A stretch of DNA of 64,000 nt from Rhinopomastus cyanomelas. Its lineage: Eukaryota > Chordata > Aves > Bucerotiformes > Rhinopomastidae. The DNA is taken from NCBI GenBank assembly GCA_013400115.1, contig VXBP01003486.1:186001-250000 (forward strand), written 5' to 3'. A program made the position numbers and the translations under genes. Numbering within the stretch: the first letter of the stretch is position 1; the number at the start of each line of letters is the position of its first letter. Shown piece by piece: positions 10,790 through 22,640 of the stretch. Under the pieces are notes generated by a model. The model saw nothing but the letters and a program-made list of their open reading frames with translations, was not told the DNA's origin and made no database searches.

Positions 10790-11700
10790 GTAAAAATATT
10801 CACCCAATTGCCGCTCAAGCCAACCGGCCGCCTCCTCGCAGGGGTGAAGGTTGCCAGGCCAAGCACAAGCAATTAGCTGCGAGGTGCTCGTGCGGCCGGC
10901 GGCCCCGTCCCCAGCTGATTGCCCTGAGCTCCAGTGCTGCTCGTAATGCAAATTGTATCTGGTCCCCCGGTAATCGGGATCAGTGCTGCCTTGTCCATAC
11001 ACTCGCTGCTCGTGCCCCCTCCACACTGCGATAATGGTTTTGGTGGGCAATCAGGGAAGATGCCTTCTTGACTCATCTCTCATAATAGATTGTCCTCCTC
11101 AGGCAAAATTGAATAACCCCCGACATGGCCTGGAGGCAAGCACTACGAATTCAATAAGTCTGCAGGGTCAATGTCCTCTCATTTTTGGCAAGCAAGTAAT
11201 TATTCTGCACTAACATTCAGTAATAGGAGTAGGAAACTGCTAGAGACACCTTCCTCCCTGCCCAGAATAGGCACCTTCATCGGATATTCCTCTAATAAGC
11301 AATTCTACCTCACGCCGGTGCCCCCTCGCCGTCGGGTTCGCTCTCCGTGCACGTCTGGCGCGTGTGTTGTGCAGAGGCTCTTTACGCACCGCGTCTGTGG
11401 GAAAGTTCAGCAACTTCGCTGTCTGTTGTTTAACATTTTCCACTTTTATGAGTTGCAGTTGTGCTGTCTATTTGCTTTTACTGAATTGCAAAAGATTTAT
11501 TATAAACCAAATACAGCTGTTCGCTCCTTTCATACACTGAAACTATTTTGGCAAAACCTATTTTCCACTATGAAAATAAAGTCTAAATTGCTCCCCTCGC
11601 CCGGCCTTCCACGCGGGAGCATCCAGTTGTTTTTGAGTCGGTCGTGCGGAATAGGTGCCAGGGGTGGTGGTTGTATGCTCACTTCAGGGTAAGAAAATGC
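10790..11700. promoter_or_regulatory. Candidate conserved regulatory block with octamer motif
   Basis: Repeat-free, mixed GC-rich and AT-rich sequence. It holds a perfect octamer ATGCAAAT at 10946-10953 and a short interrupted palindrome CCCGGTAATCGGG just downstream. A stretch of smooth composition follows to about 11230. A 173-codon frame at 11171-11692 on the plus strand has no recognisable domain and has competing frames, so I treat it as chance. A regulatory role is inference from texture and motif. Confidence 0.35.
10946..10953 (+). promoter_or_regulatory. Octamer motif ATGCAAAT
   Basis: Exact match to the POU-family (OCT1/OCT2/OCT4) octamer. An 8-mer is expected about twice by chance in both strands of 64 kb, so the match alone is weak evidence. 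Confidence 0.3.
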
Positions 11701-13218
11701 CTACGGTCCAAAAATAAACAGCAGAAATGTCTTTTCTCCTTCCACCCCTCTCTTCCATGGGGATTTAATGTTGTTATCCGCAGACCTCAAGAGTTATGAA
11801 TTATCATACCAAAAACTTCTGCAGATTCAAACTGTTTTCCACTTTGATTTTGCATTTATACTGAGAATTAGATTTTGATACTTTACCTTAAACTAATATT
11901 ATTATCAATCTTCTAATATAATTCAGTAGGGTTTTTTTTTTTCCACGGAGCTTAAAATAGCCGTCGGCTTTCTCTGACGGGCTGCATTTCACTGGGTCAG
12001 ACCAGCACAGTATTTCATGAAAGAGAATGTTAAGTCTAAATTCAAATTGATCTGGCTGCAGATATTTTTTCCTTTTCCTTTCCTAAACCAAAAGTGATCA
12101 TTTTGGTTTTTTTTTTTAAAATGAAGTGAGAAACAGAGGAATATAGATCCTTCACCAATACAACTGCTCCAGACTACAGCATCTTGTATTTTCCTCCTGG
12201 TTTGTTGAGGGGTTTGTAGTTTGTTTTGTGTTTTCCTAGAATTAATTTCATCCTACTGCATGGAAACCATTGCTTTAATCATTGCAAGGAAGCTTCACCT
12301 CTTCCCTCTCGAGAGCAGCGCGCAGGTAGTGATGCAGATCCTTGTGTAATGGCAGGATGAGCGCTTTCTGCGGCTGATGATTGATTATCATAGGGCTGTC
12401 TCCCTGTAGCTGCTCATCGTGATGAGAAATTCATTTCTGCATGTCCTGGTTCTGTTTGCTGGCTGGGACAAAGCTGAGGCTGACATTGCTCGTCTTCAGC
12501 TGCCGGTGTTGGTTTAGAGTGCAAGTACAAGCAAATCCTCTGCTAATAATAGACTTGATTTTTGTTAAACACTTGACATTGTCGGTGCTGTTACCATCTT
12601 GCCCCGACAGTGAGTGTGTTTTCCTTTCTTCAGGGCTTTTAAAATGCCATTTGCAATACAGCCTCAATATGATTTCATTTACCATTGGAATGTTCTCCTT
12701 GTTGCCACATTGACAGCCCCGCGTAAGATCCGTCTCCGCTTGTTTGTTTGCCAGCTTGGCTCCGTAACTCTTGCTGCTTCACCCCCCTGGATTTGTTTCA
12801 CCAGCAGAAAGCTCCCCTTTCTAGTTCTCCAGCCAAAGCACCCAAAATTCATGGTGCTGCACTGAAAGCTCACGAATCTGGGCCAGGAAATTGTTTCTTT
12901 GCGTGTGCCACTCCACTGCAAAAGAGGAATGGTTTTCCATGGAGATGTGGACTGGTGGGAAGCTCAACAACGGAGGGCTGTAATTCATGGAAATCAAGTA
13001 AAGGAACCGCTCTGGAGCCGCGCTGACTCTTCAGAGTCACCAGTGCAGTACGCGACTGTTCGATGACTCTTTAGACACAGCTCTGTGTGTTTTTTGGACC
13101 CCTCTGTAGGACCTAATAAAAAAGCCATCAATATTTTCAGGCAGAGCAAATCGCTGATTTCAGCTTGTGCTCAAAAGCTTCTGGCACGAGACCTAACGAA
13201 AGGAATATGCTTAGTGCA
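11701..13218. promoter_or_regulatory. Candidate conserved non-coding block
   Basis: Repeat-free. It contains two T-rich runs (about 11932-11942 and 12107-12116) and an AT-rich, motif-rich core at about 12240-12760. That core includes a PBX-HOX type site at 12378-12387. Frames of up to 92 codons occur on both strands at 12430-13030 without a domain. Enhancer function is inferred only. Confidence 0.35.
12378..12387 (+). promoter_or_regulatory. PBX-HOX type composite site TGATTGATTA
   Basis: TGATTGAT followed by TA matches the consensus for PBX-HOX heterodimers. It lies in a repeat-free AT-rich stretch where GATTGATTATCAT also gives overlapping homeodomain cores. The motif match is direct; occupancy is unknown. 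Confidence 0.35.
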
Positions 13219-13359
13219 GAGGGGTTCTCTGGAGACGTTCAAGACCCGCCTGGATGTGTTCCTGTGCGACTCGGTCTAGGTGATCCTGCTCTGGCAGGGG
13301 GATTGGACTGGAAGATCTTTCGAGCTCCCTTCCAATCCCTAACGTTCTGTGATTCTAGG
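13219..13359 (+). mobile_element. Short young-type CR1 3' end
   Basis: Sense CR1 beginning at 'ggttctctggagacgttcaagacccgcctgg' and ending 'cttccaatccctaacgttctgtgattcta'. It is severely 5'-truncated and close to the other 'ctttcgag' copies, so probably recent. Confidence 0.92.
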
Positions 13360-14007
13360 ACGGTGTCATCATTGCCCCCAGCCAGAAAATCTATGTTCAC
13401 AGTGTGTCGTTCTGAGGCCGCGATGTTTTACCTGATGATGTAATTAAATCCTAATCCACAGCTTGAGATCTCAGTGACACTGGACCCATTTGCCCTCCCT
13501 GCACAGCAATGTTGGGGTTCTAATGGGCAATACAAACGTGGGTACTTGTACACATATTGCTGTGTCAGCGTTTTAAAGACCGGTTTGGATCAAGAGACGG
13601 CTGGAAGGAAAAGTGCAGGTTTGGCAGTTCTAAAACACAGAGATGCTGAAAACAAAACCTGCCTATAGACAGGCACTGAACTCGCTGTTCTTGACTTCTC
13701 TAGTTCATCTTCTGTACTTTCTGCTGCCCGTTTAACCCTGAAGTACATGTATTCTACCTTGGGCTTTTACAGATAATCAGTTATAGATCAGTCTAAATTA
13801 AGACAGATAAAAATTGGGACCTGATTCTGTAGATCCCTATTTGCTGGACTTGCCTTTATACACCTCTGAGTTTTCCTGGTGATAAATGACTGCATGTGGA
13901 GGGCTTTGAAATACTTGGGTGGTTAGGATTGACCTGAAGTGTCATGGAAATGCTGCAAGGTCAGTGTCTTACATTTTTGCAAAAAGAAACCCCTGTTAGG
14001 GAGCAAA
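13360..14007. other. Unique sequence between CR1 copies
   Basis: No repeat, RNA or coding signature recognised. The longest open frame in it is 64 codons. Confidence 0.45.
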
Positions 14008-14679
14008 GTTGGAGAAAGAGACCTGGGGGTCCTGGTAGACAGCAGGACAACCCTGAGCTAGCAATGTGCCCCTGTTGCCAAGAAGGTCAATGGCATCCTG
14101 AGGGTGAATCAGAAAAGATGTGATTAGTAGATTGAGAGAGGTTCTCCTCCCACTCTACTCTGCCCTAGTGAGACTGCATCCGGAATATTGTGGCCAGTTC
14201 TGGGCCCCTTGACTCAAGAAGGACCCAGAGCTGCTGGAGAGAGTCCAACGCAGAGTCACAAAGATGGTGAAGGGAGTGGAACATCTCCCTGATGAGGAAA
14301 GTCTGAGGGAGCTGTGTCTCTTGAGCTTGGAAAAAAGGAGACTGAGGGATGACCTCATTAATGTTGATAAATATGGAAGAGTGTCAGGAAGATGGACATC
14401 CAATAATAAAGATCCAGTGATAGGACAAGGGGCAATGGGTATGAGCTGAAACACAGAAGCTTCCACCTAAATATGAGAAGGAACATCTTCCTAGTGAGGG
14501 TGACCAAGCACTGGAAGGGGCTGCCCAGAGGCAGTGTTGGAGTCTCCTTCTCTGGAGAAGTTTGAAACCCACCTGGCCATGCTCCTGTGCAACTGGATCT
14601 AGTGGATCCTCCTGTGGCAGGAGGACTGGGCTGGATGATCTTTCGAGGTCCCTTCCAATCCCTAATGCTCTGTGATTCA
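14008..14679 (+). mobile_element. CR1 LINE fragment with ORF2 C-terminus
   Basis: Sense element running from 'gagaaagagacctgggggtcctgg' through the ORF2 C-terminal region ('ELLERVQRRVTKMVKGVEHLPDEESLRELCLLSLEK' remnants at about 14224-14340) to 'ctttcgaggtcccttccaatccctaatgctctgtgattc'. It has the full arrangement of this subfamily, so it serves as an in-window reference for the deletions seen in the copy at 44714. Stops and frameshifts make it non-coding. Confidence 0.92.
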
Positions 14680-16388
14680 CACAGACGGTGCGTTTTGTGT
14701 TTCAGTCAGCGCCCAGACATCACTGACAGTAGCAAAACACTTGCTTTATTTGAGCAGAGAATAAAACAAGTAGGCTTGTAAAACCGGCGCTTTATCATGA
14801 TTTGGCACGCGGTCGCAAGCTTTCTTCTTCCCCCTCTCCCAGCTGTCTCTCCTTACTTGTGCAGTCCAAAACTCCCGCTGTTTCTCAAATCAGTTGTTAA
14901 TGTCCTTTGAATTGTTTTGCTTTGCTCTTTTATTTGGTCATACCAGTGCTACTGTGAAACATTTCAGGTCTAAACCTGAGGGCAAAACTTCATTCCAGAA
15001 ACTGTTAGCAAGCCCAAGCTGCTTTTCTTTATTATCTTGATCTTTTCCTATAGCTTAAAAAATGATTTTGTCCACCAAGGTTCCGAAAACTCGGCAGAAG
15101 GAACACCAAAACTTCAAAATGAAGTCTCTACTCACAGTTTCTATTTTGAAATGAGTCAAAATCCCACAAGATTTCATCATGAAAAAATCTCTAAGAGGGG
15201 CACAACAAGCTGCAAGGAAAGCAGCCAGCAAAGCCAAAAGGATCCCTGTGCCAGCCAAGCATTCCAAGGCAGGTTCTCAGCTGTCTCAGACCCTCTTGGT
15301 GAGGGCACACAAAGGAGGGACCTCTCTGACACCAAACTTCCTTGCTTAAGGGGATGCTGGTCAGGAGAGTAATCCTGTTTTCCGGCACAGCTTTCTCTCA
15401 CAGCTGTACTTGGGTAGTTACACAGACAGCTATTTCCCATCGATGTCAGAGATGAGGAGATGAAAGGCCATAAAAGTGAGCTAGCTCTACACCGGTACCG
15501 CGTCCACCTTGAAGTAATTGCAGAAAGATGTGGCTCTCTCAAGCTCTGCGAGTAGGATCCCTATAAAAATGAGTCAATACCGCTGTGAAAGCAACGCTCC
15601 CGCATGCAACACACTCAGTGAAACAAGCTGTGTGGGGGGGTGGGGTAAGCGGTGCGATGCGTGACTGAGGGCTAAAGTCATCACTGGAGAGCAACAATTT
15701 CCTGGCTTTGTGTTGTTATTTCTGTCTGAGATGCTGTGTGTCATCTGCATTGCTCCCTCTCATTTCCTATGGCTGTTTCTTTTCCTCCCTGCTTTTAGCT
15801 CTTGCTTGTTTGTTTGGATTTGGGGGGACGGGGGTGTTCTGCTGTTTTTACCCAAAAACTCAAGTGCCAGGAGAGAGAAAACCCGCAGATGCAGACAGGG
15901 GAGGGAGCACTGGGGAACAAGGATCAACACCCTGTGAAGTGGGAGAGCAGCTCCCCAAAGTAACTGCTGTATAGGAAAGCTTCAAAGACAGGTTTGAAGG
16001 AAGAGAAGGAAGTAATTTCACAGGTATTTATGGGTAGCTCTATATGCAGTGGGGTAGAAACCATGAGGATTTGTATTTCTGTGCCCAACAGGAGTGTGAG
16101 AGAGGCTGCAGCTGGGAGTGGACTGGAGAGCCTTGGCAAAAGCCAATCGCTTGATAATGAATGGACACGGGTGATGGTGAAGAGCTCTGAAAGCAGATGC
16201 TGCAGTACAGGTAACGTGCAGAAAAAGCAGCCACTGGTCAAGCAACGGGCTGGGGAAATGATTTTCACAGCAAAACTCATCCGGGCAGATATTTGTTGGT
16301 CAAACTTGCATCTGCTCTGTTTAAGGATGTGGCTGATAGATCATCTAGTCCAAACCCCTTGCCACATCTGGATCACTTCACAAGTTAC
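14680..16388. other. Unique sequence, no gene recognised
   Basis: About 1.7 kb without CR1, apart from a possible degenerate antisense scrap at 16338-16360 ('gatcatctagtccaaacccc'). It includes a G-rich run near 15632-15645. The 15037-15542 frames overlap on both strands, so coding is unlikely. Confidence 0.45.
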
Positions 16389-16532
16389 GGAATCAGAATC
16401 ACTCAGGGTTGGAAGGGACCACCTGATCATCCAGTTCCAGACCCCCTGCCATGGGCAGGGACACTCCACCCTAGACCAGGCTGGCCGGAGTCCCATCCAG
16501 CCTGGCCTTAAACACCTCCAGGGATGGAGCCC
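16389..16532 (-). mobile_element. CR1 LINE 3' end, antisense arm of an inverted pair
   Basis: 'gttggaagggaccacctgatcatccagttcc', 'tgccatgggcagggacac' and 'cctggccttaaacacctccagggatgg' mark an antisense CR1 3' end of an older type. It is followed within 20 bp by a sense CR1. Confidence 0.9.
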
Positions 16533-16550
16533 TGTTTAGGAGGGATTCTA

Positions 16551-16826
16551 GTGATAGAAGGGGGAATGGTTTCAAGCTAAAAGAGGGCAGATTTACATGA
16601 GATCTCAGGAAGAAATCCCTCATTACGTGGGCACTGAGGCATTGGAACAGCTTAGCTGGGGAGGCTGCCTGGTAAGGCAAGGTGGATGCCCCCTCCCTAG
16701 AGGCCAAGGTTGGATGGGGCTTTGGGCAACCTGATCTGGTGAGAGGTGTCCCTGCCCATGGCAGAGGGTGGAACTAGAAAATCTCTAAAGTCCCTTCCAA
16801 CTTAAACCACTATATGATTCTATGAA
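16551..16826 (+). mobile_element. CR1 LINE 3' end, sense arm of an inverted pair
   Basis: Sense 3' region of an older CR1 type ('gatagaagggggaatggtttcaagctaaaagagggcagattt', 'ctgcccatggcagagggtggaactagaaaatctctaaagtcccttccaac'), ending 'tatatgattctatg'. With the antisense piece at 16389-16532 it forms an inverted pair. Confidence 0.9.
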
Positions 16827-19250
16827 TTTTTCACAAGGTAAGGATGCAAATGAAATGCTCTGAAGGTACTTTTGGAGCTTGCTTAGGCACCTAACTATTG
16901 CACCAAACTCTTGTAGACAAGAAATGCATTTCCAATTCCTACAGTGCAAACGTACATCTGCCTCTTTGTTGGTTTGCAGAAGGTAGTGTTTATAGTTTGT
17001 AGTGTTTGGCTACAGAGAGGGAGCTCAAAGCATCAAGCATCCTGCTGTTGAGCTGCTCTGTCCGCCCTTCCGTTGCAAGAAGGACATTTGCTGCCCTGGT
17101 TCCGGTTTCGTTTGGATGGTGTAGATCTCTGCTCTCCTACTTTGCATGCTAGTGTGGTCTTTGCTAGCTTGTTTATGTGACAGCTTATTCATTGGTTTGA
17201 TATTCTGCTGTGTGCTTTATTTATGCAGTTGCCTGTTGGGGTCTGGAAAGGATTTCCCATAATGGTAGACTGGCTGGTCAGACTGGATTTTTCAGATTCT
17301 TCGCAGCGGTGGTACTAAATGTTAGTGATTAAGTATAACCTTATGTCAGATATCAATAACAGTAACCAAGGCTGGTTCAATAATATGTCTAGGGGACCCT
17401 TCCTAAAATAAATAAAACATATGGCTCAAGCCCATACCTAAAGCTCCCAGGCTTTAAGGACTTAAATTTTAAGCCCTGGAGTCACCTTTACAGGTATTTC
17501 TTCCCCAGTCTCACTCTTGGGAATATGAAACCACAGGCACACAGCGTAACACAGGTATTTATATTAAAAATGAAATGAAGCATACCTTGAATAATGCAGG
17601 GGAGACAATACCAGCCCCTGATTCATAATTATTACTTGCCCCGCTGACTGAGACCTGGCCAGCCTTTTTCTTATTCACAGGACTTTAGTCTTTTAGTTCA
17701 TTCATCCACCCCTCCTCTCACTGTGAATTTTAACAGGCTTTGGGGTGCCTGCTCAGGCTTTAAGGGCTCTACTTTCATCCTTGGGGTCTGGGGATACTTG
17801 GAGAGTCCCTTCTGGTTCAGTCCCCTGACTTCATGGCCTGGCTGCTACATTAGCTGGTCCTACAGCTTCTCTTGGTGGGGATGCTGCTCCACCACCACGC
17901 TGAGTGAATGCAAGGAGGGCAGTGTTAGTCCTGTCAGGAGCAGCCCCATCTTGTCCACATTGGCTCTACACAGGGTATGAGCCTTATCCAGAGTAGAAGA
18001 GGGGTTCAGTTGACTGAAGTGGTTTCTTGCCATTGAAAGGACACATCCTGTAGAAGGAGGACAGCTTTCTGCAGGGTGCATCTGCTAAATGTTACCATCT
18101 CATTCCTGCAGCTACCATACTGGACCGTGCTTCCTCGATGGTTCTAAAACACAGCAAACAGGTAAATGTTTGTTTCATATGCAAGGACATGTGCTCAGAG
18201 TGTTGGAAATGGCACAATTAGGTTTTCTTTTTCTGCACCCAGAGAAGCAATAGCTTTAAATACTCAACCATGCGTCACTTTTTTCCCCCACAGGATACCT
18301 GCTTAATCCATGCATTCAGATACTGGAGTGATGAATTGTCTAGAAGCTATTTATAGTGAATCACCGTTGTTTGAATGTATCTGGTGAACTGTAAAGCATT
18401 TGGTATTTCTGGCACTCTGGAACACGACATACAGCTCAATTAAGGTAATTAAAATGAGTCATTTGAATGCTGGTTAAGCTGTGTGCTCTGGACGTACGTT
18501 GATTTCTGTTGCCGTACGTTCTACAAGGAAAGACAACAGAAAGGGCAGCCACTAAAAACGTGTTCTGGCTAATTAATAGCCCAGTAATAAGCAGCATGAC
18601 TGTACGCAAATAATTGCAATAATGGAACAGCTCTTCATCATGAATATCCACCTCATTCCTTCCTTTCAATCTTTGCAGACACGATGGCTACCTAATGGAA
18701 AGACTGAAGAGTAGTGATACAAGATGTATTTACCCCTAAACTGATGGTGCTGTATGTGCAGCTTCTGACTTGCTTACAACAAACAATGCTTACAACTAAT
18801 GCTCTGCTAATTACAGTTCATAACCTAGTGGAGAGATTTCCTGAGCCTATTTCTTACTTTGCTGATAAGAAAACTTTGATGGAAGGCATCTTGTCTTACG
18901 TGCACTTGACTTCTATTCAAATCAGCCTCTTGCTACGGTTTTGTCAAGGCTTTATCCCAAGATATAATGAACCGATTAATTTGGTTAATGTGCTAATGGG
19001 CCAAAACAAAACCAAAACAAGGAAGGTTTTAAAAGCCACTTACATATTACAGGCAAAAAAAAATCTAATGGGATTTGGGAAAAACAAGCTGATGCATTTA
19101 TTTTAACCCTTCAAAATAATAACCAACACAATTTACTCCATATAAAAACCCCACATGAAGATATATGGAGATTAATCACATCTTCGTACATAAGTGGGCC
19201 AAACTGCAGTCTCCAGCCACTCAAAGGAAAGAGACTTCCAGCTGTTCCTG
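16827..19250. other. Unique block with candidate conserved stretch
   Basis: 2.4 kb without CR1. The 17400-18080 interval has no recognisable family, although a decayed LTR element is conceivable. The 18290-18680 interval is AT-rich with homeodomain-like 'ggtaattaaaatgag' and two CGTACGTT words near 18494 and 18513. A 130-codon plus-strand frame at 18714-19106 has no domain and no flanking gene structure. Confidence 0.4.
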
Positions 19251-19405
19251 CTTGCCCAGTGGGGTTGTGGAGTCTCCTTCACTGGAGAGGTTTAAGACCT
19301 GCCTGGATGTGTTCCTGCATGACTTGGTCTAGGTGATCCTGCTGTGTCAGGGGGTTTGGACTAGATGATCTTTTGAGGTCCTTTCCCTAATGATTCTATG
19401 ATTCT
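19251..19405 (+). mobile_element. Short CR1 3' end
   Basis: Sense: 'ttgcccagtggggttgtggagtctccttcactggagagg' to 'gatgatcttttgaggtcctttccctaatgattctatgattct'. It lacks 'ttccaatc' through a small deletion near the end. Confidence 0.92.
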
Positions 19406-19657
19406 TGTGGAAATATGGTGTCTATCAAGTTCATGCACAACTCCCTGCATCAGCAGGCATGTTGAAGTCTTGTTCTCTGTTCCATGAGCTTCCATGCAAG
19501 TCCTCCATTTCCAGAGTAACTCCTATGACTACGAAGAATGAGAGAACTCTCCAGTTCAGCAAACCATAGGATTCATAGAATTTCTCTCTGTTCACTGTGT
19601 TCTCAGGGCTAGACAGCTGCTGCATTCAGCACTCAGTGCCAGCTGTGTCCTCTCCAC
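19406..19657. other. Unique spacer
   Basis: About 250 bp with nothing recognised. Confidence 0.4.
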
Positions 19658-20090
19658 AGGAACATGGCCAGGTGGGTTTTAAACATCTCCAGAGAAGGAG
19701 ATTCCACTACTTCCCTGGGCAGCCCCTTCCAGTGCTCTGTGACCCTCAATGGGAAGAAGTTCCTTCTCATATTGATGTGGAACCTCCTGTGCTCCAGCTC
19801 ACACCCGTTGTCCCTTGTTTTGTCATTAGATACCACTGAGCAGAGCCTGGCTCCATCCTCCTGATACCCACATTTCACATATTTAGAAACATTATTAATG
19901 TCACCCCTCAATCTTCTTTTTTCTCTAAGCTCAAGAGACCCAGCTCCCTCAGCCTTTCCTCATCAGGGAGAAGTTTCACTCCATCCATCATCATCTTTGG
20001 GGCTCTGCATTGGACACTCTCCAGCAGTTCTGTATCCTCCTGGAACTGAGGGGCCCAGCACTGGACACAATACTCTAGATGTGGTCTCAA
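19658..20090 (-). mobile_element. CR1 LINE fragment lacking its 3' tail, antisense
   Basis: Antisense ORF2 end and early 3' UTR. On the minus strand it reads 'MRPHLEYCVQCWAPQFQEDTELLESVQCRAPKM' and further down 'RRFHINMRRNFFPLRVTEHWKGLPREVVESPSLEMF'. The terminal 'gattggaagggacc' tail is absent: the left edge begins inside the UTR at 'aggaacatggccagg'. The tail was therefore lost, not only the 5' end. Confidence 0.92.
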
Positions 20091-22440
20091 ATGCTTCTAC
20101 CCACTCATTGTTTTAATCCTCCAAGCTAACTAATCTGCAAGGAGCCTCCAGACTGCTGAGGAGCAGGTGCTGAGGCAGCATCACCACCATGCATTGCAAA
20201 CACTCACTGATAACCTGAACTTGCTTCAAGAGGAGCTAGTGCCTCTCATTGGTTTTTACCTCTTTCAAGATAACAGGAGACATCAAGAGGCCCGAGAGCT
20301 CTTGGTTGTGTGAGTTTGTGACTAATAGTTAGTTTGATGGGGCGAGTGCTCACCACCTAGGGAAATGGAAGCATCTTTGAACTTGATAGCCTTTGTTTCT
20401 CGCTCTTTTGTGTGTTATTGTTCTGATGCCTGTGGGGACCTCATCCACAGCTTGCCTCCACACGCTCTACACCATCAGCAAAATCATCTTTGGTTTTACT
20501 GTTGCCATCGATCCGCTACTGCTCTGCTCTGCGGCTAATTTGCTTGTTAGCAGTAATTTTAAAAGGTAATTACTGCTTTATAGTCTGCCCAACTCTCATA
20601 TTTATTCCTCAGCTAATTAAAAGTTACAACCTGAGCAGTGAAAAGCTCCATTTTTAGCAAAAAAGGGTCTGTTTCTTCCCGGATTATTCATTTTCATCTC
20701 AATCTGAAGATTACTCAGAAGATAAACTGGAATAAGGGATGATTTGAGGTACTGTTGAAAAAATTGTACCTTGTGGTGCATGTTCAGTGCTCCTAACCTG
20801 ACTGAAAAGACCCCAAAAGCAGCATTTCTGGTTCTTTTGTCAGATGAGAGAATCCTGAGTGCCTGCTGCGTGTCTTCTGGTGGGCAGCCAGCAGGCTGGC
20901 ACAGCAACAGGGACTTGCACCCACCGCAGTGTCTCTGCTGGGACTGCAGGTGAGGTAAATGCTGTCTCAAGGCATTAAGGCAGCGCATCAAGAACAACCA
21001 CGAGCCTGTCTGAGCACAGCGGGAACTGAATTAGTCTGGGTTAATCCTTGAGAGTTAGATGACAACCTTACAACCTTCTGAGGGTAAGGGTCAGGGTGTT
21101 GTGTGTTGCCCCTGAAGAAGTGTGGGCTGAAGATTGGGGTCTGAGGGAGGCTGATTCCCTCTCACCAAGGGGACTTGAGCTGTACCTTCCTCCAACATCC
21201 ATGCTTTTGGGTCATGTTTTCTTCCCTTTATAGAGGATTTTCATTACCAGCCCAAACCAAATGACTCACTCCTGGAACAGATAGTGGTTAAAAAAAAAGG
21301 TCTTGAAAAATGTCTGGCCACATGGTAACCTCTCTGACTACTCAGATGCTGGTAGCCACTCTGGCACAATGCTTGGCTGTACAATATCTGCTTTTGTAAC
21401 CAAAGTAGTCAGCTTAAAATCAGACGTCTGCAACACGTCAGTAGCCAGACAAGTCCAGATACCCATTTTTAATTACTTATTTGTTTTGAGTCCTTATCAG
21501 TCAGCTGCACTTTGCTAACCAGAAGTTGCTAGAAGTAACTGGCTAGCAAGAGAGACTTCTAGGTGCCTTTCCAGCACCTGCTTTTTTAATTTACCTTGAT
21601 TAATAGGTGCTGATAATTAATTAATGAAAATATCTGCAGTGCTGTGTTTGCATGAATTTGAGACCTGCGTTTCCTGTGATTCCCAAGTGTCTAAGCAGTC
21701 CATAAAGATTTGGCCACTGAGCTCTCAGGAAGTCAAAGGCCACAAAACATTTTTGCCATCTTAACCCGAATAGTTGCAGGACAAATTTTATGCAGAGTAG
21801 CTGCTTAGGTGTTTTTCAGACCAGGATAATCTGGGGGGGGGGGATGAAATAATTAAAAAATCATTCATAACTGATTTAATGAGAAAAACCTAATTTATTT
21901 GATTGATTTAACTGCATATTTGGCAGCTGATTGACTCTTCAACACAACAAGGCACAGTTTCAACTACTAGATGTGAGAACAACCTTCGATTGCCTATTAG
22001 CCCAACCCACACCCCAAAGAAGCCCTGGGCTGTACTAGTAGGGTGAAGATTTCTGGATGAAACCCTTGTAGAGGACATGGTTCTCCTGAGGGACGTTCCA
22101 GGGAAGGCAGAAATCAGAGGAAGATGGTAGCGATCCATAAGAAGCTGCCAAGAGTACAATCCAGCATCTGTAAGTGTTCCAAGTCTAACACTATCCTGGC
22201 CAAATCAACAAGATTTTCTTGGGATGAATAATAGCCAGGCTGATGATGATATGATGCTGAGTAAGGGAAGAGCCCTAGGAAGCAGAGTCAGGAGGACTCC
22301 TTGCCTCAGTGCACTAACACTGGTATTTTCAAATACAACAGCTGTGAAAAGTTCCAGTAAAGGCGATTGAGTCTGGATCTTGTTAATTAGGATTATTGTA
22401 CATAAAAAAATCCCACAGAAGGGTTTCAGTGAAAAGAAAG
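20091..22440. other. Unique block with a paired homeodomain palindrome
   Basis: 2.3 kb. It includes an AT-rich interval at 20490-20640 with a 10-bp inverted repeat (listed), AT-rich TTAATTAATTAATG words near 21599-21625 and an 11-G run at 21833-21843. No gene recognised; the longest frame is 126 codons without a domain. Confidence 0.4.
20549..20577. promoter_or_regulatory. Inverted repeat of homeodomain-type half sites
   Basis: AGCAGTAATT (20549-20558) and its exact reverse complement AATTACTGCT (20568-20577) are separated by 9 bp. Each arm carries a TAATT/AATTA homeodomain core. The spacing suits two homeodomain proteins on facing sites. The palindrome is seen directly; binding is inference. 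Confidence 0.35.
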
Positions 22441-22640
22441 CCTCAACCTTTCTTCATCAGAACGATGCTCCACTCCCTTCATCATCTCTGTGGCTCTGCG
22501 TGCCGGACTCTCTCCAGCAGTTCTGTGTCCTTTTCGAACTGAGGGGCCCAGAACCGGACACAAGATTCCAGATGTGGTCTCACTAGGGCAGAGCAGAGAG
22601 AGAGGAGAACCTCTCTTGATCTACTAACCACACCCCTTGG
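22441..22640 (-). mobile_element. CR1 LINE ORF2 fragment, antisense
   Basis: Antisense internal CR1 ('ttcatcatctctgtggctctgcg', 'tctctccagcagttctgtgtcc', 'gatgtggtctcactagggcagagcagag'). It lacks both the 3' tail and the 5' part and is flanked by unique sequence. Confidence 0.88.

Noticed and set aside
11171..11692. 173-codon plus-strand frame
   Set aside because: No domain, low-complexity composition, and it lies in a block better explained as non-coding; length is within chance expectation.
15994..16539. 181-codon plus-strand frame
   Set aside because: Its end is the antisense CR1 at 16389-16532, and the remainder overlaps three frames on the other strand.
18714..19106. 130-codon plus-strand frame
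   Set aside because: No domain, no nearby splice or promoter evidence, and sequence is AT-rich and ordinary.
21833..21843. Run of 11 G as a G-quadruplex
   Set aside because: A single uninterrupted run without neighbouring G tracts is a weak quadruplex candidate and probably a slippage product.
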